DNA from: CAVXYG01 sp963706835
Lineage (GTDB): Bacteria; Actinomycetota; Actinomycetes; S36-B12; GCA-2699445
Assembly: GCA_963706835.1 (NCBI GenBank)
Contig: CAVPOB010000008.1
Location: forward strand, 124,001-188,000
DNA length: 64,000 nucleotides
Direction: 5' to 3'
This document shows positions 1 to 10,138 of this stretch, one piece after another; the stretch's first letter is position 1, and the number at the start of each line of letters is the position of its first letter. Under the pieces are notes generated by a model. That model was not told the DNA's origin. It did no database searches and saw nothing but the letters and a program-made list of their open reading frames with translations. The translations under genes and the position numbers were made by a program.

Positions 1-2
1 TG

Positions 3-254
3 GTCAATGTCGGTTCGGTCGGCGCCAAGGTGGAAGAGATCCTGACCGGCCGCGCGGAGGCGTACCTGCACAACACCGGCTTCTACGAATGGGATCTGGC
101 GGCGCCGATGGGAGTCGCCCAGCACTACGGGCTGGTCATCGAGCATTGGGACGGGTCGCGCATCGAGCTCAACCAGATGCCGCCGTTCGTCCGAGACGTG
201 ATGGTGGTGCGGCCGGAGTTGGCCGAGAGCCTCCGGCAGGCGATTCGCTCCTGA
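3..254 (+). CDS. cysQ: 3'(2'),5'-bisphosphate nucleotidase / inositol monophosphatase family protein, C-terminal part
   Basis: Only the last 83 codons lie in the window; the gene begins upstream. The family removes a phosphate from PAP/PAPS or from inositol phosphates, using a metal-dependent active site. Visible signatures are GSVGAKV, near the start of the visible part, and EWDLAAPMGVAQHYGL, which matches the family motif WD.AAP..v...aGg with its metal-binding Asp. The C-terminal tail ends in a run typical of CysQ-like proteins (VRPELAESLRQAI). Its 3' end overlaps the 3' end of the convergent acyltransferase gene by 86 bp. The choice of CysQ over a general inositol monophosphatase is an inference from the actinobacterial look of the tail. 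Confidence 0.75.
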   Translation, partial: VNVGSVGAKVEEILTGRAEAYLHNTGFYEWDLAAPMGVAQHYGLVIEHWDGSRIELNQMPPFVRDVMVVRPELAESLRQAIRS

Positions 255-1501
255 GGCTGGGCCGCAGGCGCCACAGCAGCCACAGTGCACCTAGTACGAC
301 AGGTGTGCTTGCCGGGGCGCCGAGGAACGCCTCGGCCCACCAACTCGCGAAGCCGGTAACGCTGAGCAGCAGCACCAGCAAGCCTGCGAGGGCGGTCAGC
401 GGGGCGGCGCCGCGGACGGACCTGCGGCCGGGGATCCGCTCGACCAGGGGCTGCGCCCGCTGGGCGGCGCCGGCGAGCAGCCAGGCGCCGGCGATGACGG
501 CTGCGGCGACTGCGATGTGCATCGACCACCAGGCCAATGACAGTGGTGCCACTTCGATGCCGAGCAGCAGTGCCAGTCCCGCGGCGATGCCCACCAGCGG
601 GATGTGCCACAAGTACAGCCCGATGCCGCGGGCTGCCAGCAGCGCAACCGGGGTCCACAGCGCCGGCCTGGCCAGGACGCGGGCCAGCGGGCCCCATGCC
701 GCCGCCAGGAGCAGGATCAGCGCCAGGCCGTGCAGCGCCACGACGATGGTGGGCGGGGCCAGATTCGACGGCGCATCATCGCCCTCGTAGGTGACCATGC
801 TGGTGGAGTACGGGCCGAGGACCGCCAGCGCGGCTGCTGCTGCGAAGGCACCCGCGCTGCCCGCCAGCAGCAGAGCGGGGTGCTGTGTCCGCAGTCGGGG
901 AAGTGCGTAGCCCACCTGGTGCAGCCATCCCCACACCAGCAGCATGTTCAGCCATCCCAGCGCCGGTTCCATCGTCAGCCGCAGGGCATCGACACCAGCG
1001 ATCGCGACCAGCCACACCACCAGCACCCGGACCCCTCGATGCCGGTAGGTCCACGGCGCCAGGGCGACGATGACCAGGTAGACGCCCACGAACCACAGCA
1101 GCTGGGCCAGGAACCGCCCGACCATCGCGACGTCATCGCCGCAGTACCGCCATGGGCAGCAGCAGGACGCTCCAGAAGGTCGCGTACACCAGCACCGGCC
1201 CGAGCAGTCGGCGCAGGCGGCGGCCCAGCCAGGCCCCGTGCTCGGGGTGCTCGGCCAGGGCCAGGCCGTTGCTCATCCCGCCGGCAGCGAAGAACAGCGC
1301 CAGGATCTGCAGGCCCCAGGTGATCACGGAGAGTCCGGGTCGCTGTTGCAGGACATTGCCGACCTCGTCGTCGGCGACATGCCATGCCAGCGAATGCGCC
1401 AGCATGACCACCAGCAGGGCGCTGACCCGAACCGCATCCAGGACGCGGTCCCGTCCGATGCTCGCGGCGGCAACGCGTTCCACGACGGATGTCCACGCCA
1501 T
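169..1501 (-). CDS. Acyltransferase 3 family membrane protein (one apparent frameshift near 1137)
   Basis: Members of this family are multi-pass membrane proteins that transfer acyl groups to sugars or other surface molecules. The first 122 codons (1501 to 1133) hold the N-terminal signature RDRVLDAVRVSALLVVMLAHS and the FFAAGGMSNGLAL segment. A second open stretch from 1125 carries the remaining hydrophobic helices, including a YLWHIPLVG segment that resembles the family's late helix. The two parts lie in different frames and meet at codons CGG-CGA-TGA. Inserting CG there (CGCGA) removes the stop and joins them into about 444 residues, the normal family length. The stop at 169 gives an 86-bp convergent overlap with the cysQ-like gene. 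The gene is divergent from the SET gene. The substrate is unknown. Confidence 0.7.
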
Positions 1502-1548
1502 GGCAGCATGGTGGGGCAGCGTGCCACTGGAGGGAAGGGGCGATCGTC

Positions 1549-1872
1549 ATGCCCGGGGCTGAGGAGGTGCTGCTGCATGGGCGGGTGCGCAGCGGCCCCT
1601 CGCCGATCCACGGAACCGGCTGCTTCGCCGACGCGGCATTCCCGCCCGGCTCGTTCATCGGCCGCTTCACCGGACCGGTCGTCACCAAGGACGGCCCGCA
1701 TGTGTTGTGGGCGTCAGCCGATGGCGGCCGGTGGGAGGGCCGGCTCGGGGCGTCGGTGATGCGCTACCTCAACCACAGCGACCATCCGAACGCGGCCTTC
1801 GAGGGCTTCGATCTGTATGCGGTGGCGGACATACCCGCTGGGGCTGAGATCACGATCGACTACCAGCCCTAG
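1549..1872 (+). CDS. Small SET-domain protein (putative lysine methyltransferase)
   Basis: This 107-residue protein is essentially a bare SET domain. It shows GRVRSGPSPIHGTGCFA at the N-terminus, a MRYLNHSDHPNA segment that corresponds to the SET NHS..PN motif for S-adenosylmethionine binding, and the closing EITIDYQP, the usual GEELTxDY motif. The ATG at 1549 is preferred to the upstream ATG at 1489 because a GGAGGGAAGGGG stretch lies just before it and because the longer form would overlap the divergent acyltransferase start. Bacterial SET proteins methylate lysines, but the target here cannot be read from the sequence. It is only 3 bp from the convergent flippase gene. Confidence 0.75.
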   Translation: MPGAEEVLLHGRVRSGPSPIHGTGCFADAAFPPGSFIGRFTGPVVTKDGPHVLWASADGGRWEGRLGASVMRYLNHSDHPNAAFEGFDLYAVADIPAGAEITIDYQP

Positions 1873-1875
1873 CCA

Positions 1876-4317
1876 TCAGAGGATCTGCTTGGCCACCAGG
1901 TGGCGCATCGCGAGGCCGCCGATGGGGATGGGGATCCAGAAGGTCACCAGCCGGTACAGGAAGACTGCCGCCAGGGCCGGCGCGGCGGCCATGCCAACGC
2001 CGGTCAGAGCGGCCAGCAGCACGGCCTCCACGGCGCCCACCCCACCCGGTGTCGGTGCGACGGTGGCCGCCGATCCCACCGTCAGGTAGAGCAGCGCGAT
2101 CGTCACCAGGGAGATGTCGCCCCCCAGTGCCGCGACGGAGAAGTACAGGGCGCTGATGTAGCCGACCTGGAGCACCAGCGCGCCGGAGAACAGCACCAGC
2201 ATGCGTAGCGGGTCGGCGATCAGTTGCTTCAGCGACTCCAGCGAGTGACGCACGGCGGGGAGCACACTGCCGGACATGAGCTTGCGCACGGCGGGCAACG
2301 CGGCGGCGACACCGATCAGCGCCAGTACTGCGGCGGCGCCGATCGCCAGGGTCTGCCAGTCGGGCAGCTTCTCCAACTCCTCGGCCAGGACGCCGCTGCT
2401 GCCGGCCACGATCGCCACCAGCAGCAAGAGCGCGATATGGACCACGACGATGGCCACTTCCTTCGCCGCCGCAGCCGACACCGCGGCCGGTCCGGGCAGG
2501 CCCCGCTTCTGGGCGAAGCGCACGTTGAGTCCTATCTGAGCGACGCCGGGGGGTGCCACCGCGCTGGCGAAGCTCGAGGCAACGGCTGCCAGCAAGGCCT
2601 GGACGTAGCGAACGGGAGCCGGTATGGAACCGGACAGCGCCAGGGCGGTGCCGAAGTAGGTTGCCAGCGATGCCACCGCCGCCGCAGCGGCCAGTAGCGG
2701 GTCGGCCGACCGGATCGCCTCAATCATCCGTGGCAGGTCCGCCAGCTGCGGCAGCAGCACGTAGATCGCCACGACCAGCATCCCGGCGATGACCAGCGTT
2801 CGCGGCTTGACCCGCTCGACCTCGACGAACCGGGGCTCCTCGACGTTGCAGGCCTCGGCCACCTCATCGACCAGGACCTGTAGCCCCTCGGTATCTTTCA
2901 GCGACCCTCGGGTCTGCTTGGTCAATGCCGCCGGGACGAGGTAGCTGATCCCGCTGGCGAGTGCTTCGGTCCCGAGTTCCGCTACTGCCGCCGCCACCGC
3001 CTGTGAGGAGCCCACGACCGCGTAGGTCGCCGCGAGCAGCTCGGCGATGTCGGACGCCAGCGCGCCATCGGTGGCTGCCGGCTCGCCGGAGGAGAAATCG
3101 ATCAACCAGACGTGCCCCGTGTCGTCCAGCAGCCAGTTCGACAGCTGCAATGCCCGATGCGCGATCCCGGCCGATCGCATCGCGGCCAGGGACCGCCACA
3201 TCTGATGCAGGACATCGCGGGTGATGCGGTCCGGGTCGACCTGTGACAGCGGTTGCCCCGGCACCTCGTCGACGGCGATCACCATGTCGTTGCGGCCCAT
3301 GGGAGCCACACCGTGAACGGTCGGCGTGGTGGCGCCGGCGCGCGCCGCACTCATCGCCAGCATCGCCTCCACCGCAGCGGCACGCCGAGCCGTGGAGTAT
3401 GCCACCTCCTCCCCCAGGGCCCGGGTTCGTGCGCGTCGGTAGCGCCGTCGCAGGCTGTCGGCCCGGTACTGCTCGGCGGTGAGGACGGTGCAGTGCAGCA
3501 CCGTTTCGTCGGCCAGCTGGGCACGGAACGGCATCCGGCCGAGCACGTCTTCGCCGGTCGGTGCGCTGGTGCGCGCAGCGATGCCGACGCGCTGCAGTGC
3601 AGCGGTTACCTCCCGACCCGTTGGCAGGACAACCCGCCGGCCGAAGACGAGCAGAAGGGCAGACCCCACGGTGCCGCCGATCCCGATCGCCAGTACGAGG
3701 TCGAGCGCGACCTCGCGGGCCGTGACGACGCGCAGCACGGCGAGGGCTGCCACCAGCGCCCAGCCGAAATTCCGCCATGCGCGGTTGAGATCAGGGGTGA
3801 GCAGCACAACTGCTGCGACCGCAGTGGCCACGGCGCTGGAGGGGGGCCACCCGATGGCCACTTCGGGGTCGATGCCGAAGTCGGGCAGTGCCATGGGCTG
3901 GTCGGCTGTGACGAGATTGGCGGCCGCGGTGGCGAGCACCGCGGTGAGGAAGTAGCCCAGCGTATAGATCCCCAGCCGCCGCCATCGCCGCCCGATCATG
4001 AGGACGATCGGGATGCCGAAGAAGAGCAGCACGTGCAGGACCTCGACCCCCAGCAGGAACCCGGTGAGCACGAATCCCGGCAGCCGCGCCACGAGTTGCA
4101 GCAGGTCGCCTTCGATTCCTGCCGTGGCCTGTTCGGCCCCGATGGCCGTCAGCACGCCTATGGCGGTGATGCTCAGGAAGGCGAGCAGCCGCGTCACATC
4201 GGAGGGATGCCGCACGGTCACCACACGGCGATCCGCGGACGTCGAGGCCGTCCAGGCACCAGCACCGGCGGCGGGCTGCGTGGGGACGGTGGCAGTATCG
4301 CGAGGTTCTTGGTTCAT
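1876..4317 (-). CDS. Membrane protein with kinase-like domain and UPF0104/MprF-type flippase domain
   Basis: The 813-residue product has three parts. Residues about 30-220 form a hydrophobic N-terminal region of several helices. Residues about 240-510 form a cytoplasmic kinase-like fold with GIAHRALQLSNWLLD (catalytic-loop-like) and VWLIDFSSGEP (DFG-like). Residues about 520-810 hold a multi-helix block with APPGVAQIGLNVRF and TPGGVGAVEA, hallmarks of the lysylphosphatidylglycerol-synthetase-like flippase family (UPF0104). Actinobacteria often encode this fusion, probably moving a lipid or lipid-linked precursor across the membrane; the substrate is unknown. The ATG at 4317 forms an ATGA overlap with a small upstream ORF. 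The frame stays open to 4503, and a longer N-terminus is possible if the upstream ORF is frameshifted. Confidence 0.75.
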   Translation of the reverse strand: MNQEPRDTATVPTQPAAGAGAWTASTSADRRVVTVRHPSDVTRLLAFLSITAIGVLTAIGAEQATAGIEGDLLQLVARLPGFVLTGFLLGVEVLHVLLFFGIPIVLMIGRRWRRLGIYTLGYFLTAVLATAAANLVTADQPMALPDFGIDPEVAIGWPPSSAVATAVAAVVLLTPDLNRAWRNFGWALVAALAVLRVVTAREVALDLVLAIGIGGTVGSALLLVFGRRVVLPTGREVTAALQRVGIAARTSAPTGEDVLGRMPFRAQLADETVLHCTVLTAEQYRADSLRRRYRRARTRALGEEVAYSTARRAAAVEAMLAMSAARAGATTPTVHGVAPMGRNDMVIAVDEVPGQPLSQVDPDRITRDVLHQMWRSLAAMRSAGIAHRALQLSNWLLDDTGHVWLIDFSSGEPAATDGALASDIAELLAATYAVVGSSQAVAAAVAELGTEALASGISYLVPAALTKQTRGSLKDTEGLQVLVDEVAEACNVEEPRFVEVERVKPRTLVIAGMLVVAIYVLLPQLADLPRMIEAIRSADPLLAAAAAVASLATYFGTALALSGSIPAPVRYVQALLAAVASSFASAVAPPGVAQIGLNVRFAQKRGLPGPAAVSAAAAKEVAIVVVHIALLLLVAIVAGSSGVLAEELEKLPDWQTLAIGAAAVLALIGVAAALPAVRKLMSGSVLPAVRHSLESLKQLIADPLRMLVLFSGALVLQVGYISALYFSVAALGGDISLVTIALLYLTVGSAATVAPTPGGVGAVEAVLLAALTGVGMAAAPALAAVFLYRLVTFWIPIPIGGLAMRHLVAKQIL

Positions 4318-4532
4318 GCCGCCCGGCTCGTCCCGTTCTCCCCAGCGGTCAACAGCCCCCAACACCGCCAGGGCCAATCCCGTGTCGATCGCCTCGCGAA
4401 CATCGAGGGTGTAGGTGTCCCGGACTGCGCTTCGGTGGTCGGGTCCAGCACGTTGAAATCGCGGCCGGCGCCGAAAGCGCTCTTCACCAGATTGCGGTTC
4501 CATCCCGCGGGCGGGGGCGGGATTGCCATCAT
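4314..4532 (-). CDS. Small ORF translationally coupled to the flippase gene (possible remnant or frameshifted N-terminus)
   Basis: A perfect CAGGAGAG ribosome site sits directly before ATGATG, so translation initiation here is well supported. The 72-residue product starts MMAIPPPPAGWNRNLVK and contains GAGRDFNVLDPTTEAQ. After that it becomes low quality and ends in an ATGA overlap with the flippase start. In the flippase frame, the DNA just after DPTTEAQ reads DTYTLDVREAIDTGLALAVL, which looks like real protein. A missing base, or two missing CG units, at GCGCAG would join both parts. Their style faintly recalls the C-terminal end of LURP-one/scramblase-like proteins. I cannot tell a separate small protein from a frameshifted extension of the flippase. 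Confidence 0.4.
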   Translation of the reverse strand: MMAIPPPPAGWNRNLVKSAFGAGRDFNVLDPTTEAQSGTPTPSMFARRSTRDWPWRCWGLLTAGENGTSRAA

Positions 4533-4702
4533 CTCTCCTGCATGGCCAGTGCCCGCAGTCGGCGCGCTCGGTCGTGGCATCCGTTGTCCGTGGTCACCGG
4601 AATGCTCCAGAGCATTCCGCCACCGTACTAGGTCCGCGCAGCCGAGCGGGCGCGTGATGCGTTGCGCTGGGTGGCGGGGGATGTGCTGCTGCTGGGCAGG
4701 TG

Positions 4703-4928
4703 TGCACCCGGTTCGGGGGTTTGCACCCGCGATGGGGGCGGATCGGCGCGAGACGCGGGCAGGTGTGCACCCGGTTCGGGGGTCTGCACCCGCGATGGGG
4801 GCGGATCGGCGCGAATACCCCGGCCGGGACCCCCGAACCGGGTGCAGACCCCCGAACCGGGTGCAGACATTGGCGCCTCGAGGCCCCAGGAGCCCCCGAA
4901 CCGGGTGCAGACCCCCATCGTGGGTGCA
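4703..4928. repeat. Dyad repeat element, copy 1 (19-bp units, 63-bp phasing)
   Basis: Eight 19-bp units of form TGCACCC-N5-GGGGG-YT, or their reverse complement, form four pairs. Two pairs point one way (TGCACCC at 4703/4722 and 4766/4785) and two the other way (GGGTGCA at 4840/4859 and 4903/4922). Within each pair the spacing is exactly 19 bp; between pairs on one side it is exactly 63 bp; the centre gap is 48 bp. The element lies in the 605-bp region between the divergent flippase and mfd genes. The rest of that region (4533-4700 and 4930-5137) shows no gene or other clear structure. The same design recurs at 44940 and 61291. Confidence 0.9.
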
Positions 4929-5137
4929 AACCTCTGCCAGCAAGCCGGACAAGGCAGCACCGGACCGCAGGCGGACCTGCCCATCACGACGCACTGCCGC
5001 CCGCCGGCCGGGCCTTCGCGGCTCCGGGCGCCTGGCCCCCGTCACGCCCGGGTGCACCATCCCCAGGGCCGCGGGCTGCGCGCGGTGCCGGTGGCACCAT
5101 GGAGATCGATCCCCCCACCTCGAACCTGGGAGCCCGC

Positions 5138-8100
5138 GTGACCCTGACCGCCTTGCTGCCGCTCGTCGCCGCAGAGCCGGCTGTCGGCGCGGCGCTGGAC
5201 CGCTGCGCCGCAAGTTCCACCACTGCGGTCGAGGTGTCCGCCCCCACCGGCATTACCAACGCGCTGCTCGCCCTGCTGTCCGAGCGAACCGATGGGCCCG
5301 TCGTGGCGGTCACTGCGACGACTCGGCAGGCGGAGGATGTGGCGGACCAGTTGACCGGCTACCTCGACCCTGCCTCGGTTGCAGTGTTCCCGTCGTGGGA
5401 GACGCTGCCGCACGAACGGCTGAGCCCTTCGGCGGATGTGGTCGGTCGTCGCATGGCGGTGCTGCGTCGGATGCGCCGGCCCGGCAACGCTGCGTCCACC
5501 GCGATGCCGGCAGTGGTCGTGATGCCGGTGCGGGCCCTGCTGCAGCCGATCGCCGTGGAGGCCGCCGACGCCGAACCGGTCGCCATCGGGGTCGGCGGTC
5601 AGGCCGATCCGACCGAGTTGGCCCGCGAGCTGGTGCGCATCGGCTACACCCGTACCGATCTGGTGGAGCGGCGCGGCCAGTTCGCTCTGCGCGGCGGCAT
5701 CTTGGACGTGTTCCCGCCGACCGAGGCGCACCCGGTGCGCTTGGAGTTCTTCGGCGACGAGGTGGACGAGATCCGCTCCTTCGCAGTGGCCGATCAGCGC
5801 TCCCTGGAGCCGCTGCCGGACGGCCTGTTCGCGCCGCCGTGTCGCGAATTGCCGTTCACCGACGCGGTCCGCCGACGCGCTCGCGCCCTGCTGCCGCAGC
5901 ACCCGGAGCTGACCGATCTGCTGGACGCGGTGGCGGAGGGCCACGGGGCCGAGGGCGTGGAGGCCATCACCCCGCTGCTGGTCGAGCAGATGCAATCGGT
6001 GGTCGATCTCATGCCCAGCAGCGCCCGGGTGGTGCTGCTGGAGTCGCAGCGCATCGAGGATCGTGCCGAGGAGTTGCTGCGCACCAGCGAGGAGTTCCTG
6101 GCGGCCTCCTGGCACAACATCGCGCTCGCCGGGCAGGGCAGCGCGCCGATCGATCTCGCCCAGTCGAGCTACCGCCACGTCGCCGACATTCGGGAGGCTT
6201 CGCTGGCCCGGGGCACCGGCTGGATCAGCATCTCCCCGTTCCTGACCCCGGACCCGGACGATCTTCAGGCGCGCCACGGCCGTCGCCGAGCCCGCCACGC
6301 ACTTCCTCGGCGATCTGCAGCGGGCGCTGACGTTTCTGCGGGAACGCAGCGCCAGCACGATCCTGGTCGTCCCGGCCGCCGGCACCGCCAAGCGGCTGGC
6401 CGAGTCGTTGCAGTCGGAGGGGATCAGCACGAGCCCGTGGACCGGCGGCGCGCCTGTGGGGATTGCCCTGGCGACCGGGCCGATGGAGACCGGCTTCCGG
6501 CTGCCGGAGCAGGACCTCCTCGTCCTCACCGACGCCGATGTCTTCGGTACTGGCGCCAGCGGCCGGGGCGCGGCCAAGATGCCCGCGCGCCGGCGCCGCG
6601 CCATCGACCCGTTGGCGCTCACGCCGGGCGACTTCGTCGTGCACGACAAGCACGGCGTCGGCAAGTACGTGGAGATGACCACGCGCACCGCCGGCGGGAC
6701 GACCCGGGAGTACATGGTCATCGAGTACGCCCCGGGCCGGCGCGGCCATCCCCCGGACCGGCTGTTCCTGCCCAGCGACCAGCTCGATGAGGTGACCCGC
6801 TACGTCGGCGGCGAGAAGCCCGCCTTGCACAAGCTCGGCGGCGAGGACTGGGCCCGCTCCAAGGGCCGCGCCCGCAAGGCCGTCAAGCAGATCGCCGGTG
6901 AACTCATCCGGCTGTACGCCGCGCGGCAGTCCGCGCCCGGCCACGCCTTCGCCCCAGACTCGCCATGGCAGGCCGAGTTGGAGGATTCCTTCGACTACAC
7001 CGAGACCCCGGACCAGCTGATCGCCATCAACGAGGTGAAGGGGGACATGGAGCGCCCGACGCCGATGGACCGGCTGGTGTGCGGCGATGTCGGGTACGGC
7101 AAGACCGAAATTGCGGTGCGGGCGGCGTTCAAGGCCATCCAGGACGGCAAGCAGGTGGCGCTGCTGGTCCCCACGACGCTGCTGGTGCAGCAGCACCTGC
7201 GCACGTTCTCCGAACGGTATGCGCAGTTCCCGGTCAAGGTGGCGGCCCTGAGCCGGTTCACCGCGCCGGCGGATTCGAAGGCGGCCCTGGCAGGTATCGC
7301 CGACGGCAGTATCGACTTGGCGATCGGCACCCACGCACTGCTGTCGCCGCAGGTGTCCTTCCACGACCTCGGCTTGATCATCGTCGATGAGGAGCAGCGC
7401 TTCGGGGTCGAGCACAAGGAGCATCTCAAGGCGATGCGGGCCCATGTCGATGTGCTCACGATGTCTGCCACACCGATTCCGCGGACGCTGGAGATGGCGG
7501 TCACCGGCATCCGGGAGATGTCCACCATCGCCACGCCGCCCGAAGACCGGCTGCCGGTGCTCACCTACGTCGGTCCCTACGACAACGCCACGGTGGCCGC
7601 GGGGATCCGCCGCGAGCTGCTGCGCGAGGGCCAGGTCTTCTTCGTCCACAACCGGATCTCCAGCATCGACCGGATCGCCGGGCAACTGCGGGAATTGGTG
7701 CCCGAGGCCCGCATCGCGACTGCCCACGGGCAGATGGGCGAGCACAAGCTCGAGCAGATCATCGTGGACTTCTGGGAGCGGCGCATCGACGTGCTGGTGT
7801 GCACGACGATCGTGGAGTCCGGCATCGATATCGCCAATGCGAACACCCTCATCGTCGACCGTGCTGACACCTACGGGCTGTCGCAGCTGCACCAGTTGCG
7901 CGGACGCGTCGGCCGCGGCCGCGACCGGGCCTACGCCTACTTCATGTACGCCGCGGACAAGACGATGTCCCAGACGGCCTACGACCGGCTGGCCACGATC
8001 GCGGCGAACACCGATCTCGGTGCCGGCATGCAGGTGGCGATGAAGGACCTGGAGATCCGCGGCGCCGGCAACCTGCTCGGCGGGGAGCAGTCCGGCCATG

Positions 8101-8675
8101 TCGCCGATGTCGGCTTCGACCTCTACGTGCGCCTGGTCGGCGAAGCCCTGGCCGAGTACAAGGGCGAGACGGTCGAGCAAGAGGCCGAACTGACCGTGCA
8201 GCTGCCGGTGGATGCCCACCTGCCGGAGTCCTACGTCGCCGAGGAGCGGCTGCGGCTGGAGGCCTACCGGCGGTTGGCCGGCGCCCGCACCGACGACGAT
8301 GTCGCCGAAGTGGTCGCGGAGCTGACCGACCGGTACGGCCGGCCGCCGCAGGAGGTGGAAAACCTGGTGGCGATCAGCAGGCTGCGGGCGTTGGCGGGCC
8401 GTGCCGGTCTCACCGATATCACCCAGGCCGGCAGCCGGATCCGACTGCAGCCGGCCGCGCTGCCGGAGTCCCGGGCGGTACGGCTGGCCCGACTGTATCC
8501 GGGCGCTGCCTACAAGGCGGCGACGCGGCAGATCACCGTGCCGATGCCGGCGACGAAGAAGGTCGGCGGGCAGCCGCTGCGCGATGCCGCCCTCATCGAC
8601 TGGGTCGGCGGGCTGATCCGTTCGGTCCTGCTGGACAGTTCCGATGGCGCCACCGCACCGGCGGCACGCTCCTGA
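5138..8675 (+). CDS. mfd: Transcription-repair coupling factor (one apparent frameshift near 6260)
   Basis: Mfd removes RNA polymerase stalled at DNA damage and recruits UvrA. The N-terminal UvrB-like region (YTRTDLVERRGQFALRGGIL) is followed by the RNA-polymerase-interacting CarD-like domain (GDFVVHDKHGVGKYV), the helicase motor with Walker A GDVGYGKTEIA, the Walker B-like box VDEEQRFG and SATPIPRTLEM, and the C-terminal TRCF domain. The GTG at 5138 was chosen because MTLTALLPLV matches the usual N-terminus and GGGAG lies upstream; ATG at 5099 is also in frame. The frame breaks between DPDD and FRRATAVAEP; restoring CG (GACGCGATC) repairs it and gives about 1179 residues, the normal length. 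Confidence 0.95.
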
Positions 8676-8789
8676 GCAGGTCGCAGCCGTGGCAACGCAC
8701 GGCCGCCGCTGAAGGTGCGCCACAATGGAGTCTCGGTGCGGGCATGCCGGGGTGCGACCGCGCAGGACGATGCTGGAACGGAGCGCCGT

Positions 8790-9407
8790 ATGAAGTCGAC
8801 GGGTCGTTGGGTCGCGGTCGGATCGTTGGGCCTGCTGCTGCTGACCGGGTGCGCCGACCAGCCGGCCTCGGCGGCGGCGACCGTCGGCCAGGAGCGGGTC
8901 GAGCTGCAAGAGGTCTCCGATCAGCTGCTCGCCATCAACGAGGTGCTGGGGCTGCCCGCCGACACATCCGGCGTGGCGACCACCAACGCGGTGCTGCGCA
9001 ACAACGTGGTCTACGAGCTCGTGGACCAGGCCGCGGAGGCCGCCGGCGTCGACGTGAGCCAGACCGCAGTCGATCAGCGGCTGCAGGATCAGATCGACTT
9101 CGTCGGCAGTGCGGCGCTGCTGGAGACCCAGGCCGCGCAGGCCGGCGTTGCCCCCGAGATGGTCGAGGTCGATATTCGCGTCTCCCTGCTCGCGGAGGCA
9201 CTCATCGGGGAACTCCTCGGCGGTGCCGCACTCGATCCGGATGCGCAGCAGCAGGTCCTCGTCGCCGAGATCCAGCGCTTCAGCGAAGCCGTCGACACCA
9301 CCGTCAACCCGCGCTTCGGCGTGTGGGATGCGGACTCCCTGAGCATCGTGGCGGACCCGGAGGCGCCGAGCGCGCCCGCAGAGCTGCAGTTCATCGGGTC
9401 CCCCTGA
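8790..9407 (+). CDS. SurA-N-like lipoprotein
   Basis: A 205-residue exported lipoprotein. The signal peptide has a basic start (MKSTGR), a hydrophobic core and the lipobox LLTGC with Cys near residue 22. The mature part is acidic and helical, with NEVLGLPADTSG and VDQAAEAAGVDVSQTAVDQ, resembling the N-terminal chaperone domain of SurA-type proteins; no PPIase domain follows. Actinobacteria commonly place such a gene between mfd and mazG, as here. The stop codon overlaps the mazG ATG by one base (TGATG), which points to co-translation. Its client is unknown. Confidence 0.75.
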   Translation: MKSTGRWVAVGSLGLLLLTGCADQPASAAATVGQERVELQEVSDQLLAINEVLGLPADTSGVATTNAVLRNNVVYELVDQAAEAAGVDVSQTAVDQRLQDQIDFVGSAALLETQAAQAGVAPEMVEVDIRVSLLAEALIGELLGGAALDPDAQQQVLVAEIQRFSEAVDTTVNPRFGVWDADSLSIVADPEAPSAPAELQFIGSP

Positions 9408-10138
9408 TGCCCGAACCGACTGCGGGGGCGGGCCAGCTGACCCATCCGGGGCTGGCGCATCTCGTTGCTGTGATGGATCGCCTGCGCTCGCCCGGGGGAT
9501 GCTCCTGGGACGCGGTCCAGACGCACGAGTCGCTGGCGGAGTACTTGCTGGAAGAGACCTACGAGTTGCTCGACGCCCTCGAGGGCGATGACCGGGACCA
9601 TTTGCGCGAGGAACTCGGCGATGTGCTGCTGCAGGTGGTCTTCCATTGCCGCATCGCTCAGGACGACCCCGACGACCCGTTCGACATCGACGAGGTCGCC
9701 GAGGGCATCGCCGCCAAGCTCATCCGGCGCCATCCGCATGTCTTCGGTGAAGCCGAACCACCCGCTCCCGATGCGAGCTGGAGCAACTGGGAGGCAGTGA
9801 AGGCTGCGGAGAAGGGCCGGCGGTCGCCGCTGGAAGGGGTGCCGGTAGGGCTGCCGCCGTTGACGGCGATCGGCAAGATTCGCTATCGCGCCGGCGTTGC
9901 CGGGGTCGCTGATGCGGTCGCTGCGCCGCAGGGCGCGGCCGTCGGTCCGGATGAGACGCTCGGCGACCACCTGTTGGCGCTGGTGCTGCAGGCGGCCGAC
10001 GCCGGCATTGACGCCGACGCGGCGCTGCGGGGAGCCGTGCGCCGAGCCCGGGAGCGGGTCGCCGCAGCAGCGGCGAGCAAAGCGGACGACGGGGCGGACA
10101 ACGGCGCGGCGACCGGGGAGCCGGGGACCATGCCATGA
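9407..10138 (+). CDS. mazG: Nucleoside triphosphate pyrophosphohydrolase MazG
   Basis: MazG hydrolyses NTPs and dNTPs to monophosphates and pyrophosphate, cleaning the nucleotide pool and affecting stress signalling. The metal-binding pattern is clear: LLEETYELLDAL followed by LREELGDVLLQVVFH (EExxE ... ExxD). The opening RLRSPGGCSWDAVQTHESL is the classic MazG start. The product is 243 residues. The second half is more variable and Ala-rich and seems to have lost most of a second MazG repeat. The start overlaps the lipoprotein stop, and the end overlaps the DUF885 start (ATGA), so the three genes look like one transcript. Confidence 0.92.
   Translation: MPEPTAGAGQLTHPGLAHLVAVMDRLRSPGGCSWDAVQTHESLAEYLLEETYELLDALEGDDRDHLREELGDVLLQVVFHCRIAQDDPDDPFDIDEVAEGIAAKLIRRHPHVFGEAEPPAPDASWSNWEAVKAAEKGRRSPLEGVPVGLPPLTAIGKIRYRAGVAGVADAVAAPQGAAVGPDETLGDHLLALVLQAADAGIDADAALRGAVRRARERVAAAAASKADDGADNGAATGEPGTMP

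Noticed and set aside
3253..6330. A 1025-residue plus-strand ORF across the flippase and mfd genes, and other long shadow ORFs
   Set aside because: High GC leaves long antisense frames open. The composition (His/Arg/Gly/Pro-rich) and lack of motifs mark it as a shadow of the real genes.
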